Assembly (NCBI GenBank): GCA_029938115.1
Contig: JAPYOP010000003.1
Coordinates: 61,506-125,505 of the forward strand
Length of the DNA stretch: 64,000 nucleotides
Reading direction: 5' to 3'
Source: Colwellia sp.
GTDB taxonomy: Bacteria; Pseudomonadota; Gammaproteobacteria; Enterobacterales; Alteromonadaceae
Of the stretch, positions 24,760-33,444 are shown piece after piece (position 1 is the stretch's first letter; the number at the start of each line of letters is the position of its first letter). The position numbers and the translations under genes were made by a program. The notes under the pieces were generated by a model that searched no databases, had not been told where the DNA came from, and worked only from the letters and a program-made list of their open reading frames with translations.

Positions 24760-27150
24760 GTGACCCTAAACGATCCCCACGCCAAACGTGAAGCTAAAAA
24801 GTACGAAAAACCAGTCGCTTCACGCGAATTATTGCTCTCTATTATTGAAAAATGTTCGCCACCACCAACATTCAACACTTTAGTTAAAACACTAAAATAT
24901 CAAGAAGAACATTTGCTTGTTGGGTTGAAACGACGTTTGCGTGCCATGGAAAATAGTGGTCAGTTGGTTTTCAATAAATTCAAGCAATATGCTATACCAG
25001 ACAAAAGTAGTTTGTTAACCGGAAAAGTACTTGGCCATCGAGATGGTTTTGGTTTTTTTACGCCCGATGATCCTGCTAAGAAAGACAAGCGAGGCAAAGA
25101 CTTTTACATCTCGTCTCATGAAATGCAGCGTGTCTTTCATGGTGATGTAGTACAAGCCATATTAGTCGATCGCACCGATAGAAAAGGCCGTAAAGAAGTT
25201 AAGATTCTAGAAGTGATAGAGCCCAGAAAAGCGCCTATTGTCGGTCGTTTTTATGTTGATCACCATGTGTGCTCTGTCGTACCAGAAGATACAAAAATAA
25301 AACAAGAAATACTAATCGATCCCAAAGCCAAGTTAGGTGCTCGTCATGGGCAAATGGTGGTAGTGGATTTAGTACAAAGACCAACTAAACGATCTCACGC
25401 TATTGGTAATGTTATTGAAGTTTTAGGCGACCATATGGCGCCGGGTATGGAAATTGAAATAGCTTTGCGCGCTCATGATTTGCCCCATCAATTTTCACAT
25501 ACGGTGCAAGAAGAAGTGGCAAGTATCGCTGATGAAGTTGAAGAGTCAGCTAAGTTGCCTCGTAAAGATTTACGCGATTTGCCATTAGTTACTATTGACG
25601 GTGAAGATGCCCGAGATTTTGATGATGCCGTTTATTGTCAGCCTAAACAATCAGGTGGCTGGCGTTTGTGGGTCGCTATAGCGGATGTTAGTTATTATGT
25701 ACGACATGGCAGCGCCTTAGACGATGAAGCTATTTCTCGTGGAAATTCAGTTTATTTTCCAAGCCAAGTTATCCCCATGCTGCCAGAAAAACTGTCAAAT
25801 GGCTTATGTTCATTAAACCCTGATGTAGACCGACTTTGTATGGTCTGTGAAATGACGGTCAGTTCAGCAGGTAAGTTATCTGGCAGTAAATTTTATCCGG
25901 CGGTAATGCGCTCACATGCCCGTTTTACTTATTCAAAAGTAGCGTCGATTCTTGATGGCGATGAATTGTTGATTAAAGAACATCATAAATTAGTGCCAGA
26001 TTTAGAAAATTTAAAAAATATGTACTTAGCATTAAGTGATACTCGTAATAAACGCGGTGCTATTGCTTTTGAAACGCAGGAATCATTGTTTCTTTTTAAC
26101 GATGATAAAAAAATTGAAAGTATTGTGCCACTTATTCGTAATGACGCTCACAAAATCATTGAAGAGTGTATGATTTTGGCTAATGTTGCTACCGCTAAGT
26201 TTATTGAGAAGCACAACAAGCCTGGATTATTTCGAGTACATGATAAACCCAGTGAAGATAAATATACTAAATTTGTAAGTTACTTATCTGAACTTGGTCT
26301 TTCATTACCCAAAAGAGAAGAACCTGAACCAAGAGATTATTGTGATATTTTGGCTAAAGTAGCTGGCAGACCTGATCAGGAACTAATTCAAACTATGCTG
26401 CTGCGCTCGATGCGCCAAGCGGTTTATCAAAGTGATAACTTAGGACATTTTGGTTTAGCTTTACAATCATATAGTCATTTTACTTCGCCAATTAGACGTT
26501 ATCCTGATTTGGTTGTTCATCGCGTTATTAAGGCTATTTTAGAGGCGCAAGCAAAAAACACCGCTAATGCAGGCTCTTACGATTATAAACTCGAAGAAGT
26601 TATTGAGCTGGGCGAACACTGCTCTATGACCGAGCGTCGTGCCGACGAAGCTACTCGTGATGTAAGTGATTGGCTAAAATGTGAGTTTATGCAAGATCAC
26701 GTTGGTGATAGCTTTAGCGGTGTTATTAGCACAGTTACTAACTTTGGACTGTTTGTTCGATTACAAGAATTACATATTGAAGGTTTAGTGCATATTACTT
26801 CTCTTGGTCGTGATTATTATCATTATGACGATGTGCGTATGTGCTTAACAGGCGAAAATTCCGGTGTTAAATATCGCGTTGGTGATGTCGTTACCGTGAA
26901 AGTTGCTGCTGTTAACCTTGATGAAAAGAAAATTGATCTTGCTATTAATGAGGTTGATGGTGATAAACGCCAAACGACTAATAATAAGCCTAGCAAAAAA
27001 GTTAAAAGCAAAAGCAAAAGCAAAAGTAAAAGTAAAAGTAAAAGTAAAAGCGAATCAGAGCAGCCAAAAAAAGAAAAAAGCAAAGCCAAAAAACGCAGTG
27101 AACGTAAAAAACGTCCCGGCAAGAATGCTCGTAAAAACACAAAAAAATAA
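24760..27150 (+). CDS. rnr: ribonuclease R
   Basis: A 796-residue 3'-to-5' exoribonuclease that degrades structured RNA and acts in tmRNA quality control and cold growth. Order of domains: winged-helix (about 20-80), two cold-shock domains (about 85-235), the RNB catalytic domain (about 265-600; DGEDARDFDDA at 280-290 holds the metal aspartates), S1 (about 645-725) and a lysine-rich tail. The start is GTG with a weak ribosome site. The tail has eight Lys-Ser dipeptides encoded by an exact 6-bp tandem repeat, so its length may vary between strains. rlmB follows. Confidence 0.94.
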   Translation: MTLNDPHAKREAKKYEKPVASRELLLSIIEKCSPPPTFNTLVKTLKYQEEHLLVGLKRRLRAMENSGQLVFNKFKQYAIPDKSSLLTGKVLGHRDGFGFFTPDDPAKKDKRGKDFYISSHEMQRVFHGDVVQAILVDRTDRKGRKEVKILEVIEPRKAPIVGRFYVDHHVCSVVPEDTKIKQEILIDPKAKLGARHGQMVVVDLVQRPTKRSHAIGNVIEVLGDHMAPGMEIEIALRAHDLPHQFSHTVQEEVASIADEVEESAKLPRKDLRDLPLVTIDGEDARDFDDAVYCQPKQSGGWRLWVAIADVSYYVRHGSALDDEAISRGNSVYFPSQVIPMLPEKLSNGLCSLNPDVDRLCMVCEMTVSSAGKLSGSKFYPAVMRSHARFTYSKVASILDGDELLIKEHHKLVPDLENLKNMYLALSDTRNKRGAIAFETQESLFLFNDDKKIESIVPLIRNDAHKIIEECMILANVATAKFIEKHNKPGLFRVHDKPSEDKYTKFVSYLSELGLSLPKREEPEPRDYCDILAKVAGRPDQELIQTMLLRSMRQAVYQSDNLGHFGLALQSYSHFTSPIRRYPDLVVHRVIKAILEAQAKNTANAGSYDYKLEEVIELGEHCSMTERRADEATRDVSDWLKCEFMQDHVGDSFSGVISTVTNFGLFVRLQELHIEGLVHITSLGRDYYHYDDVRMCLTGENSGVKYRVGDVVTVKVAAVNLDEKKIDLAINEVDGDKRQTTNNKPSKKVKSKSKSKSKSKSKSKSESEQPKKEKSKAKKRSERKKRPGKNARKNTKK
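27004..27051 (+). repeat. hexanucleotide microsatellite in the rnr tail
   Basis: Eight tandem copies of AAAAGY (three AAAAGC, four AAAAGT, one AAAAGC) encode (Lys-Ser)8. Six-base units keep the frame, so slippage would alter tail length without inactivating the enzyme. The middle run of identical AAAAGT units suggests recent expansion. Confidence 0.85.
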
Positions 27151-27160
27151 AGGCTAGCTT

Positions 27161-27229
27161 TGTCGCCGCAAACTTCGAGCTACATTGGTTTTTAATTGTA
27201 GTTCGGCACGAGCAGCGCGAGGCACGACA
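27161..27229. repeat. pair of dispersed palindromic repeats in the rnr-rlmB gap
   Basis: 27161-27184 is a 24-nt unit running from TGTCGCCGCAAA to GAGCTACA, related to the units in the moa operon. 27197-27229 is a longer form beginning TGTAGTTCGGCACGAG and ending GCACGACA, almost its reverse complement, and resembles the copy at 40629-40660. Together they can fold into a large hairpin just before rlmB. Confidence 0.7.
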
Positions 27230-27244
27230 AAGGTAGTAAATAGC

Positions 27245-28000
27245 ATGGCAAAAAATGAAGAGTTAGTATTTGGTATCCACGCGGTTAACGCACTACTTGC
27301 AAACGCACCAGAGCGCTTTATTGAAATGTGGCTATTGAAAGGTCGTGATGATGATCGTTTAATGCCTATTATTAATTTGGCGCGTAAATATGGTATTGCT
27401 GCTCAAATGGTACAACGTCGCGTACTTGACGATAAAAGCTATGGCGAACAACATCAAGGTGTTGTAGCCCGAGTAAAACCTGGCAAAGTGCTTAATGAAA
27501 ATGATTTAGATGATATTATTCAAGCGGCGGAAAAGAAAAATACTGAGCCCTTCTTATTAATTTTAGATGGCGTTACCGATCCGCATAACTTAGGCGCTTG
27601 CCTACGAAATGCGGATGCTGCAGGTGTACAAGCGATTATAGTTCCTAAAGATAATGCCGCTAAACTAACGGCAACTGTACGAAAAGTTGCTGTGGGTGCA
27701 GCCGAATCAGTGCCTTTAATTCAGGTAACTAATTTAGCTCGCACGATGAAGCACCTTCAGAAAATGGGTGTGTGGATAGTAGGTACTGCGGGTGAAACAG
27801 ATACTTGCCTTTATGATGTTAAATTATCTGGACCTATGGCATTGGTAATGGGCGCTGAAGGCAAAGGCATGCGCCGCTTAACGCGAGAGAATTGTGACCA
27901 ATTAGTAAAACTGCCAATGGCGGGTAGTGTTTCAAGCTTAAATGTATCCGTAGCTACAGGGGTTTGTTTATTTGAAATGGTTAGACAACGGATAAAATAA
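27245..28000 (+). CDS. rlmB: 23S rRNA (guanosine(2251)-2'-O)-methyltransferase
   Basis: A 251-residue SPOUT methyltransferase modifying G2251 in the peptidyl-transferase loop. It begins [20 protein letters not shown] and has an N-terminal RNA-binding domain (to about 80) followed by the knotted domain with [52 protein letters not shown] and [17 protein letters not shown], all family motifs. The frame is open from 27185, but that stretch is repeat sequence, so the ATG at 27245 is chosen. rnr-rlmB is a conserved pair. Confidence 0.94.
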   Translation: MAKNEELVFGIHAVNALLANAPERFIEMWLLKGRDDDRLMPIINLARKYGIAAQMVQRRVLDDKSYGEQHQGVVARVKPGKVLNENDLDDIIQAAEKKNTEPFLLILDGVTDPHNLGACLRNADAAGVQAIIVPKDNAAKLTATVRKVAVGAAESVPLIQVTNLARTMKHLQKMGVWIVGTAGETDTCLYDVKLSGPMALVMGAEGKGMRRLTRENCDQLVKLPMAGSVSSLNVSVATGVCLFEMVRQRIK

Positions 28001-28070
28001 ATAGTTAAACTGTTAACAAAATAAAGCTTACTTTTTAAAACTAAATGGAAATATTCAAAGGACGAATCAA

Positions 28071-29354
28071 ATGAAAAAACTCATTATTGTTATTGTTTTA
28101 TTAATTGCAGCTGCTTTAGTTGCGCCAAAATTTATTGGTAGTATTGTGGAAACTGAACACCAAGCAGGTGTTGATAAGCTAAATGAAAATCCAGCTCTTA
28201 CTATTAACGCTACTCGTTTTGAACGTAATTGGTTTGGTGGTAAAGCAGTCACTGAAATGACTATTCTTTTACAAGACGATGAGATAGAAGATATCACTAT
28301 CATTGTTGAAGAAAACTTATCATTTGGCCCGGTAATGTTTACTGATGAAGGTTTACAATTTGCACTCAGCTACTCGCAAGCTAATATTAACTTTAAAGAA
28401 TTGCTTATTGATGAAGAAATAGGAAACTTTATTAATAATAAGATTCATTTAAGTGGATTGTTAACATTTTCGAGGAATATAGTTTCTAAATTTGTCATTG
28501 ATGAAGTATCAAAAGAAATTGATGGTAATACCGTTGATTCTGCGCAAGCGGTTGGAAACTTCACCTTAGAAAATGACAATAAGTTATATGGTGACTTCTC
28601 TTGGGCTGGTTTAAGCGTAACAACCAGTGATGAAAGTTTCTCTATTAAAGAGGTTGAATTTTCATTAGACCAAACACTCATAGCTGGAAGTTATTATCAA
28701 GGTAATGCCATTTCAACGGGTGATTTCAATTTTTCAATATCTGCTATAAAAGCAAAAGATGCGACTGGAAATATTACTTTCTCTTTAGATGAATTGTTGG
28801 TTAGTGCAATGTCAGCGGTGGCTGATGATTTGATGAAAGTTAGTATGAAATACAATATTAATAAAATAGAGTCAGCGGGTCAGCAATTAGAAAATGCTAA
28901 TTTAGACGTGGTATTGAATAGCTTGAATATTAATGTGATGCAAGACGTTAATACTTTAATGACTGGAATTTCAGCCGATAGTGAAGATATGTTTAGTCTA
29001 GAAAATATGGAGAAAATATCAGCATTAACCACCAAGTTATTAGCGGATGACCCTGTTATTGAAATTAAAGATTTTAGTGTTGAAACTGCTGAAGGTAAAA
29101 TTGAATCTACAATGCAAATTAGTATTGATAAAAACTTATTCGATGAAGCCAATATAATGTCAATTATGGCTGCAGTTAAAGCAGATGCTAATGGCAAAGC
29201 GCCTATGCCATTTTTCGCTAAACTTGGCTTAGCACCTATGGTTGATATGTACGTACAGCAAGGCCTTATTGTTCAGAAAGAAGATGAATTGAGCTTTAAA
29301 GTGAGCTTTGCCCAAGGCCAATTAAATGTTAACGGTAATGTTATCCCACTATAA
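28071..29354 (+). CDS. DUF945 (YdgA-like) family protein
   Basis: A 427-residue protein of unknown role. An N-terminal signal anchor (residues 1-18, KKLIIVIVLLIAAALVAP) places it in the inner membrane or periplasm. YdgA-type features follow: GSIVETEHQAGVDKLNENP, then TRFERNWFGGKAVTEM. The rest is a long beta-rich, repeat-like domain with a high Asp/Glu/Asn content (ELLVSAMSAVADDLMKVSMK, DNGK-type strands). Relatives are common in gammaproteobacteria. It stands alone between rlmB and the rpsF operon and ends in a terminator. Confidence 0.72.
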   Translation: MKKLIIVIVLLIAAALVAPKFIGSIVETEHQAGVDKLNENPALTINATRFERNWFGGKAVTEMTILLQDDEIEDITIIVEENLSFGPVMFTDEGLQFALSYSQANINFKELLIDEEIGNFINNKIHLSGLLTFSRNIVSKFVIDEVSKEIDGNTVDSAQAVGNFTLENDNKLYGDFSWAGLSVTTSDESFSIKEVEFSLDQTLIAGSYYQGNAISTGDFNFSISAIKAKDATGNITFSLDELLVSAMSAVADDLMKVSMKYNINKIESAGQQLENANLDVVLNSLNINVMQDVNTLMTGISADSEDMFSLENMEKISALTTKLLADDPVIEIKDFSVETAEGKIESTMQISIDKNLFDEANIMSIMAAVKADANGKAPMPFFAKLGLAPMVDMYVQQGLIVQKEDELSFKVSFAQGQLNVNGNVIPL

Positions 29355-29389
29355 TCCCCTGGATTAACATTAGTCTTTGAACGAACGGT

Positions 29390-29430
29390 AGCAAGTAACT
29401 TAAGAATCTCATCTTTGTTGCTTGCTTTTT
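29390..29430 (+). terminator. intrinsic terminator of the DUF945 gene
   Basis: AGCAAGTAAC (29390-29399) pairs with GTTGCTTGCT (29417-29426), with one G-T pair, and is followed by TTTT. The right arm overlaps the -35 box proposed for rpsF. Confidence 0.65.
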
Positions 29431-29450
29431 CTGTTTGTTTTCCCTACAAT
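29422..29450 (+). promoter_or_regulatory. probable sigma-70 promoter of the rpsF operon
   Basis: TTGCTT (29422-29427) and TACAAT (29445-29450) are separated by 17 bp. The start of transcription near 29457 would leave a leader of about 87 nt. The -35 box lies in the terminator arm of the preceding gene, a compact arrangement. Confidence 0.55.
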
Positions 29451-29500
29451 ACGCGTCCTTAATTCAGCCTGAACTTTTTGTTCCTTGCCTCAACTGGTGT

Positions 29501-29543
29501 TGGCTGAGCCAGATTATGAGGCTACAACCGTAAGGAGCTCGTA
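29501..29543 (+). promoter_or_regulatory. possible S6:S18 autoregulatory leader element of rpsF
   Basis: The leader holds GGCTGAGCC (29502-29510), GAGGC (29518-29522), then TACAACCGTAAGGAG with the CCG triplet at 29528-29530 directly before the Shine-Dalgarno AAGGAG (29532-29537). A CCG set in a structured loop before rpsF is the known mimic of the S6:S18 site in 16S rRNA. Binding would block translation. This is motif-based and untested. Confidence 0.5.
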
Positions 29544-29978
29544 ATGCGTCATTACGAAATCGTATTTATGGTTCACCCTGATCAGAGTGAACAAGTGTCT
29601 GGTATGATCCAGCGCTACACCGACTTGATCAATGCTGCTGAAGGCAAAATCCACCGTCTTGAAGACTGGGGCCGTCGTCAATTAGCATACCCAATCAATA
29701 AATTGCACAAAGCACACTATGTTCTTATGAACATTGAAGCGCCACAGTCAGTTATTGATGAATTAGAAACAGCTTTCCGTTATAACGATGTTGTTATCCG
29801 TAACATGATCATGCGTACTAAAGACGCGGTAACTGAAGCATCGCCAATGGCTGCTGCTAAAGATGACCGTCGTGACGATCGTCGTGAAGTTAAGAAAGAT
29901 GTTGCTGCTGCGCCAGTTGCTGCTAAAACTGAAGAGACCTCTGCACCAGAGAAATCTGAAGAAGCTGCTAGCGAATAA
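29544..29978 (+). CDS. rpsF: 30S ribosomal protein S6
   Basis: A 144-residue small-subunit protein that pairs with S18 on the platform. [25 protein letters not shown] and the [29 protein letters not shown] block are standard S6. The C-terminal 35 residues are an acidic and basic tail rich in Ala, Lys, Asp and Glu, the type that RimK glutamylates in relatives. It heads the operon rpsF-priB-rpsR-rplI, with a good AAGGAG site and a leader that may bind S6:S18. Confidence 0.97.
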   Translation: MRHYEIVFMVHPDQSEQVSGMIQRYTDLINAAEGKIHRLEDWGRRQLAYPINKLHKAHYVLMNIEAPQSVIDELETAFRYNDVVIRNMIMRTKDAVTEASPMAAAKDDRRDDRREVKKDVAAAPVAAKTEETSAPEKSEEAASE

Positions 29979-30030
29979 GTAATTTGTGACTTTTTTGCAA
30001 GATAGCTCGCAAGACTCTTTGCAAGGTTCT

Positions 30031-30336
30031 ATGCAAGAAAATTGCCTTACGTTGAGTGGTATTGTGGTGAAAGCCCCAAGACAGTCAACCAGCCCAGCAG
30101 GTATTGTTCATAATCAGTTTTCAATAGACCATAAGTCTATACAAAATGAAGCTGGTTTGAATCGACAAGCATTTGTCAGAATACAAGTTGTTGCTACAGG
30201 TGAATTATCACACTTAACTCGTGAATTAGTTGCTGGACAAAATGTAAAAGTGAGTGGTTTTATTAACCGTCACGAATCACGAAACGGAAATCCGTTACTG
30301 GTTTTACATGCTCAGCAAATACAAATGATTAATTAA
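30031..30336 (+). CDS. priB: primosomal replication protein N (PriB)
   Basis: A single-stranded DNA-binding OB-fold protein that helps PriA restart replication. From the ATG at 30031 (MQENCLTLSGIVVKAPRQS) it is 101 residues, matching PriB length near 104 and its N-terminus. Conserved features: TSPAGIVHNQFSIDHKS, NRQAFVRIQVV and the HAQQIQMI end. An in-frame GTG at 29986 would add 15 residues (a DSSQDSLQGS stretch) but has no Shine-Dalgarno site, whereas AAGG precedes the ATG. It lies between rpsF and rpsR as in most gammaproteobacteria. Confidence 0.85.
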   Translation: MQENCLTLSGIVVKAPRQSTSPAGIVHNQFSIDHKSIQNEAGLNRQAFVRIQVVATGELSHLTRELVAGQNVKVSGFINRHESRNGNPLLVLHAQQIQMIN

Positions 30337-30397
30337 GACTAGTTTTCTGTTATTTATTGTTAGATAACACCATAGAGAATTAAGTCAGGAGAATATT

Positions 30398-30625
30398 ATG
30401 TCTCGTTTTTTTAGACGTCGTAAATTTTGTCGCTTCACAGCGGAAGGCGCAACATCTATTGATTATAAAGATATTGCAACTTTAAAAAATTATATCACTG
30501 AAAGTGGTAAAATTGTTCCTAGCCGTATCACTGGTACTGCTGCTAAATATCAACGTCAATTAACTCGTGCGATTAAACGCGCTCGTTACTTGTCATTGTT
30601 ACCATACACTGACTTACACAAGTAA
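30398..30625 (+). CDS. rpsR: 30S ribosomal protein S18
   Basis: A 75-residue protein, the usual length. [33 protein letters not shown] is the standard N-terminus and [31 protein letters not shown] the standard C-terminal half. It binds the platform of the 30S subunit with S6. It lies 61 bp after priB and 18 bp before rplI, with a GGAG ribosome site (AGGAGAATATT) before the ATG. Confidence 0.97.
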   Translation: MSRFFRRRKFCRFTAEGATSIDYKDIATLKNYITESGKIVPSRITGTAAKYQRQLTRAIKRARYLSLLPYTDLHK

Positions 30626-30643
30626 GCTGAAAAGGGGTTTATT

Positions 30644-31096
30644 ATGGAAGTAATTCTTCTAGACAAAATCGCCAAATTAGGCGGCCTTGGTGACAAGGTA
30701 TCTGTTAAATCAGGTTATGCACGTAACTACTTATTACCAAAAGGTAAAGCAGTATTTGCATCTGCAGCTAACGTTGAGCACTTTGAAGCACGTCGTGCTG
30801 AATTAGAAGCTAAATTAGCTGGTGTATTAGAAATAGCAGAAGCTCGTGCAGCGAAAGTTGTTGAATTAGCTGAAGTTACTATCGCATCAAAAGCTGGTGA
30901 CGAAGGTAAATTATTCGGTTCAATTGGTACTCGTGATATCGCTGATGCGATCACTGAAGCTGGCGTTGAAGTTGTTAAAGCTGAAGTACGTTTACCATTA
31001 GGTGCAATTCGTGAAACTGGCGAATTTGATATCGCAATTCACTTACACACTGATGTTGATACTAGCATCAAAGTGATTGTTATTGCACAAGCATAA
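30644..31096 (+). CDS. rplI: 50S ribosomal protein L9
   Basis: A 150-residue two-domain protein connected by a long helix. [36 protein letters not shown] is the N-terminal 23S rRNA-binding domain signature, and the C-terminal domain includes [16 protein letters not shown]. It helps prevent ribosome slippage and collisions. It ends the operon and is followed by a dispersed repeat and a clear terminator. Confidence 0.97.
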   Translation: MEVILLDKIAKLGGLGDKVSVKSGYARNYLLPKGKAVFASAANVEHFEARRAELEAKLAGVLEIAEARAAKVVELAEVTIASKAGDEGKLFGSIGTRDIADAITEAGVEVVKAEVRLPLGAIRETGEFDIAIHLHTDVDTSIKVIVIAQA

Positions 31097-31101
31097 ATTA
31101 G

Positions 31102-31125
31102 TGTAGGTTGGAATTTATTCCGACA
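31102..31125. repeat. 24-nt dispersed palindromic repeat after rplI
   Basis: It begins TGTAGGTTGGAATT and ends TATTCCGACA. The copy at 42058-42080 before mshF matches at 22 of 23 shared positions. Internal GGAAT/ATTCC makes a small hairpin. It lies between the rplI stop and its terminator. Confidence 0.75.
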
Positions 31126-31142
31126 AAACTATACGATAAAAG

Positions 31143-31177
31143 CACCGTATTCTCATTTGAGGCTACGGTGTTTTTTT
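31143..31177 (+). terminator. intrinsic terminator of the rpsF-rplI operon
   Basis: CACCGTA (31143-31149) and TACGGTG (31164-31170) form a perfect stem with a 14-nt loop, followed by seven T residues. Strong rho-independent terminator. Confidence 0.88.
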
Positions 31178-31203
31178 ATGCTTGAAAAAAGAGAAAAACA
31201 CTG

Positions 31204-31299
31204 CCCGCGAATAAACGCGAATAAAAAGCTAGCATGTTGCTGTTATTTCTCTCCTTTTTAAAGTTTTGTAATTCGCGTTAATCTGCGTGAATTCGCGGG
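31204..31299. repeat. palindromic repeat with CCCGCGAAT ends
   Basis: Ends CCCGCGAAT (31204-31212) and ATTCGCGGG (31291-31299) are exact inverted complements about 78 bp apart. ATCTGCGTGAATTCGCGGG (31281-31299) is identical in 19 bases to 63920-63938 after tldD. The element is MITE-like in size but no transposase or target duplication was seen. Confidence 0.7.
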
Positions 31300-31355
31300 A
31301 AAATAATTGTTAAGTTAGTGGCTTATTTTTATATTGTAATGGCTTATTGTAAGCG

Positions 31356-32315
31356 CTATTCGTTATCACATGACTTCGGAGTAGCCCAATCTTTTGCATT
31401 CAAAATGCCTCGTTCAATCATGCCGCCAAGGCCCTGCATACCACCAGTATGTAATAACACAATTTTCTCACCGGCTTTAAAATATCCCTGTTCAAGTAAG
31501 TCGAGTAAGGCTAAAACCATCTTTCCTGAATAAACCGGTTCAAAATCAACGCCTGTTGTTTGACTAAACTCCATTATACGCATTACATCATCAGAAGAGA
31601 ATTTAGCATAACCACCACGGTGAAAATTTGTTAATATCTGCCAATTATTATGTTTTTTTGCTTGAACAGGCAATAATGCTTTTACATCGTTAACTAAGTA
31701 ATCAGCACCTTTAAGTACAGCGATCCCTAATATTTTGTGATCAGTATTACCATTACTTTTATCTCCAGCAATTAATCCTGCCAAAGTACCGCCACTACCA
31801 ACAGGTGTCATTAACGTATCGAACTCTGTTTGTTGATTTAATTCTGTTATTACTTCAGCAACACCTGGAACTGCTAGTTCGTTACTGCCACCTTCAGGCA
31901 CGATGAAGTAAGCAGGGTACTCTTGCTGCAATAAAGTTATGTATTGACTGTCGTGTCGGCATTTGTAGGTTTTTCTATCAACAAAAATAAGCTTCATGCC
32001 CCAATGTCTAGCCCAGCTCAAAGTGAAATTATTAGCATAAATTGCTTCACCTCGTATCACACCGATGCAAGGGATGTTCTGCTGATAACAAGCAAATGCT
32101 AGTGCATGAATATGGTTAGAATAGCTTCCACCAAAGCTCAATACACCATTAATGTTTCTGTGCTTCTTTGCATGAACTAAATTGTATTTTAGTTTGCGCC
32201 ATTTATTTCCTGAAATAATTGGGTGGATCAAATCATCACGCTTTATTTTAACTTGCACATTGTGTTGAGAAAATAATGGGTGATGCAATTGTTGTAAATC
32301 AGATAAAATGGTCAT
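31356..32315 (-). CDS. PLP-dependent D-cysteine desulfhydrase / ACC deaminase family enzyme
   Basis: A 319-residue fold-type II PLP enzyme. The PLP lysine is probably Lys38 in the family motif SGNKWRKLKYNL. FGGSYSNHIHALAFACYQ and PVGSGGTLAGLIAG follow as cofactor-binding loops, and LLHTGGMQGLGG near the C-terminus matches the last family motif. Members either desulfurate D-cysteine to pyruvate, ammonia and sulfide or deaminate 1-aminocyclopropane-1-carboxylate. D-cysteine desulfhydrase is more likely in a marine gammaproteobacterium, but residues deciding this cannot be read safely here. It is divergent from the MSHA locus with no evident functional link. Confidence 0.8.
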   Translation of the reverse strand: MTILSDLQQLHHPLFSQHNVQVKIKRDDLIHPIISGNKWRKLKYNLVHAKKHRNINGVLSFGGSYSNHIHALAFACYQQNIPCIGVIRGEAIYANNFTLSWARHWGMKLIFVDRKTYKCRHDSQYITLLQQEYPAYFIVPEGGSNELAVPGVAEVITELNQQTEFDTLMTPVGSGGTLAGLIAGDKSNGNTDHKILGIAVLKGADYLVNDVKALLPVQAKKHNNWQILTNFHRGGYAKFSSDDVMRIMEFSQTTGVDFEPVYSGKMVLALLDLLEQGYFKAGEKIVLLHTGGMQGLGGMIERGILNAKDWATPKSCDNE

Positions 32316-32422
32316 TGTAGGTCAAATGTACTCTCAAGCTTTAATCGTAAAAAAGCTAATAAATCAGCGAAAATACTTGCAGGGTTATAGCAATAAAGGA
32401 TAATGTTAGAAGTACTTCTTTT

Positions 32423-32441
32423 AAATGCTTTTTTAGCATTT
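32423..32441 (+). promoter_or_regulatory. small hairpin upstream of mshI
   Basis: AAATGCT (32423-32429) and AGCATTT (32435-32441) are exact complements around five T residues, 41 bp before mshI. It lies in the promoter/leader region of the MSHA locus and may be an operator or a leader stem. No good sigma-70 pair was identified beside it. Confidence 0.4.
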
Positions 32442-32481
32442 TAGTTTAATACCTTAACTCAAAATAATACAGCACTTATAC

Positions 32482-33444
32482 ATGTCTTTATTAACACAAA
32501 TAAGTAACATTTTTTCAAAAAAACAGCCAAAGCAATTGGTTGGAATTGCACTTCAGCGAAAGTCCCTAAACTTATGTATCATCCCTCTATCAGATAAAGT
32601 GATAAGCAACGAGATCGAGTCAACTGAAGAAGCCATCTTTAAAAGAAGAGATATTGAGTCGTCTGATTTTACTAGCGTGATGGAACGTCTAAAAAGAAGA
32701 TACGATTTAACCTACAAATGTCACCTTGTGCTGAATTCCTTGCAAGCGCATATAGTGCAAGTTGAAAAGCCTAAAGTACCTAAGTCTGAAGTTATTGCTG
32801 CGCTTAAATGGCAAATTAAAGATTTAGTGCCTATCTCTCCTGAAAATATGGTACTGGATTATTTTGATGGACCTTTACTTGCGGGTGGGATGGAAAAAAT
32901 CAACGTGGTATGTTCCCCTATAAGTGAGCTGAAAGAAATGGTGTCGGTGCTTAATACCGGTACTGCAAGAGTTGCTAGCATAACGATTGAAGAGTTTGCT
33001 TTTGCAAACTTATTACCGACGCAAAATGACGCCAGTTTGCTGGTTTGTCAGCAGCCAAATGAAGAAATAGTCTTGTTAATTGTTAAGCAAGGTAAGTTGT
33101 ATTTTAATCGCCGTTTACGTGGGTTTAGTCAAATAGCGAATAAAACAGAAGATGAATTGGCTATGGTTGTTATTGATAGTTTGGCGTTAGAAATTCAACG
33201 TTCTTCTGACTATTTTGAACGACAATTGAAACAAGCGCCTATTAAAGATATTAAAGTATTATTACCTATTGAGTCAGAAGGTTTCTTTGCTCGCAAGCTT
33301 GCTGAAAATACTCATATTCCCGTTACATTGTTAGCGTTGCCAGAAGCTTATAAAGATCAGCGTGAATATGCGGCTGCTATAGGTGCAACCATGTATGACG
33401 CTAGAATTAGTGAACAAACTCAGGAGCTTATGAATGCCAGTTAA
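32482..33444 (+). CDS. mshI: MSHA biogenesis protein MshI (PilM-like)
   Basis: A 320-residue cytoplasmic actin-like assembly protein. The opening QLVGIALQRKSLNLCIIP and the central VIAALKWQIKDLVPISPENMVLDYFD match MshI/PilM family members, which recruit PilN-type proteins to the pilus machine. No membrane segment is seen. It is the first gene of the MSHA block and overlaps the following PilN-like gene by 11 bp. The start at 32482 lacks a strong ribosome site. The mshH gene found before mshI in Vibrio and Shewanella is absent. Confidence 0.85.
   Translation: MSLLTQISNIFSKKQPKQLVGIALQRKSLNLCIIPLSDKVISNEIESTEEAIFKRRDIESSDFTSVMERLKRRYDLTYKCHLVLNSLQAHIVQVEKPKVPKSEVIAALKWQIKDLVPISPENMVLDYFDGPLLAGGMEKINVVCSPISELKEMVSVLNTGTARVASITIEEFAFANLLPTQNDASLLVCQQPNEEIVLLIVKQGKLYFNRRLRGFSQIANKTEDELAMVVIDSLALEIQRSSDYFERQLKQAPIKDIKVLLPIESEGFFARKLAENTHIPVTLLALPEAYKDQREYAAAIGATMYDARISEQTQELMNAS

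Noticed and set aside
27004..27051. Tandem array considered as CRISPR
   Set aside because: Six-base units without spacers inside a coding frame.
26823..27140. Leucine-rich open frame on the minus strand
   Set aside because: It is the antisense shadow of the Lys/Ser-rich tail and S1 region of rnr, and has no ribosome site.
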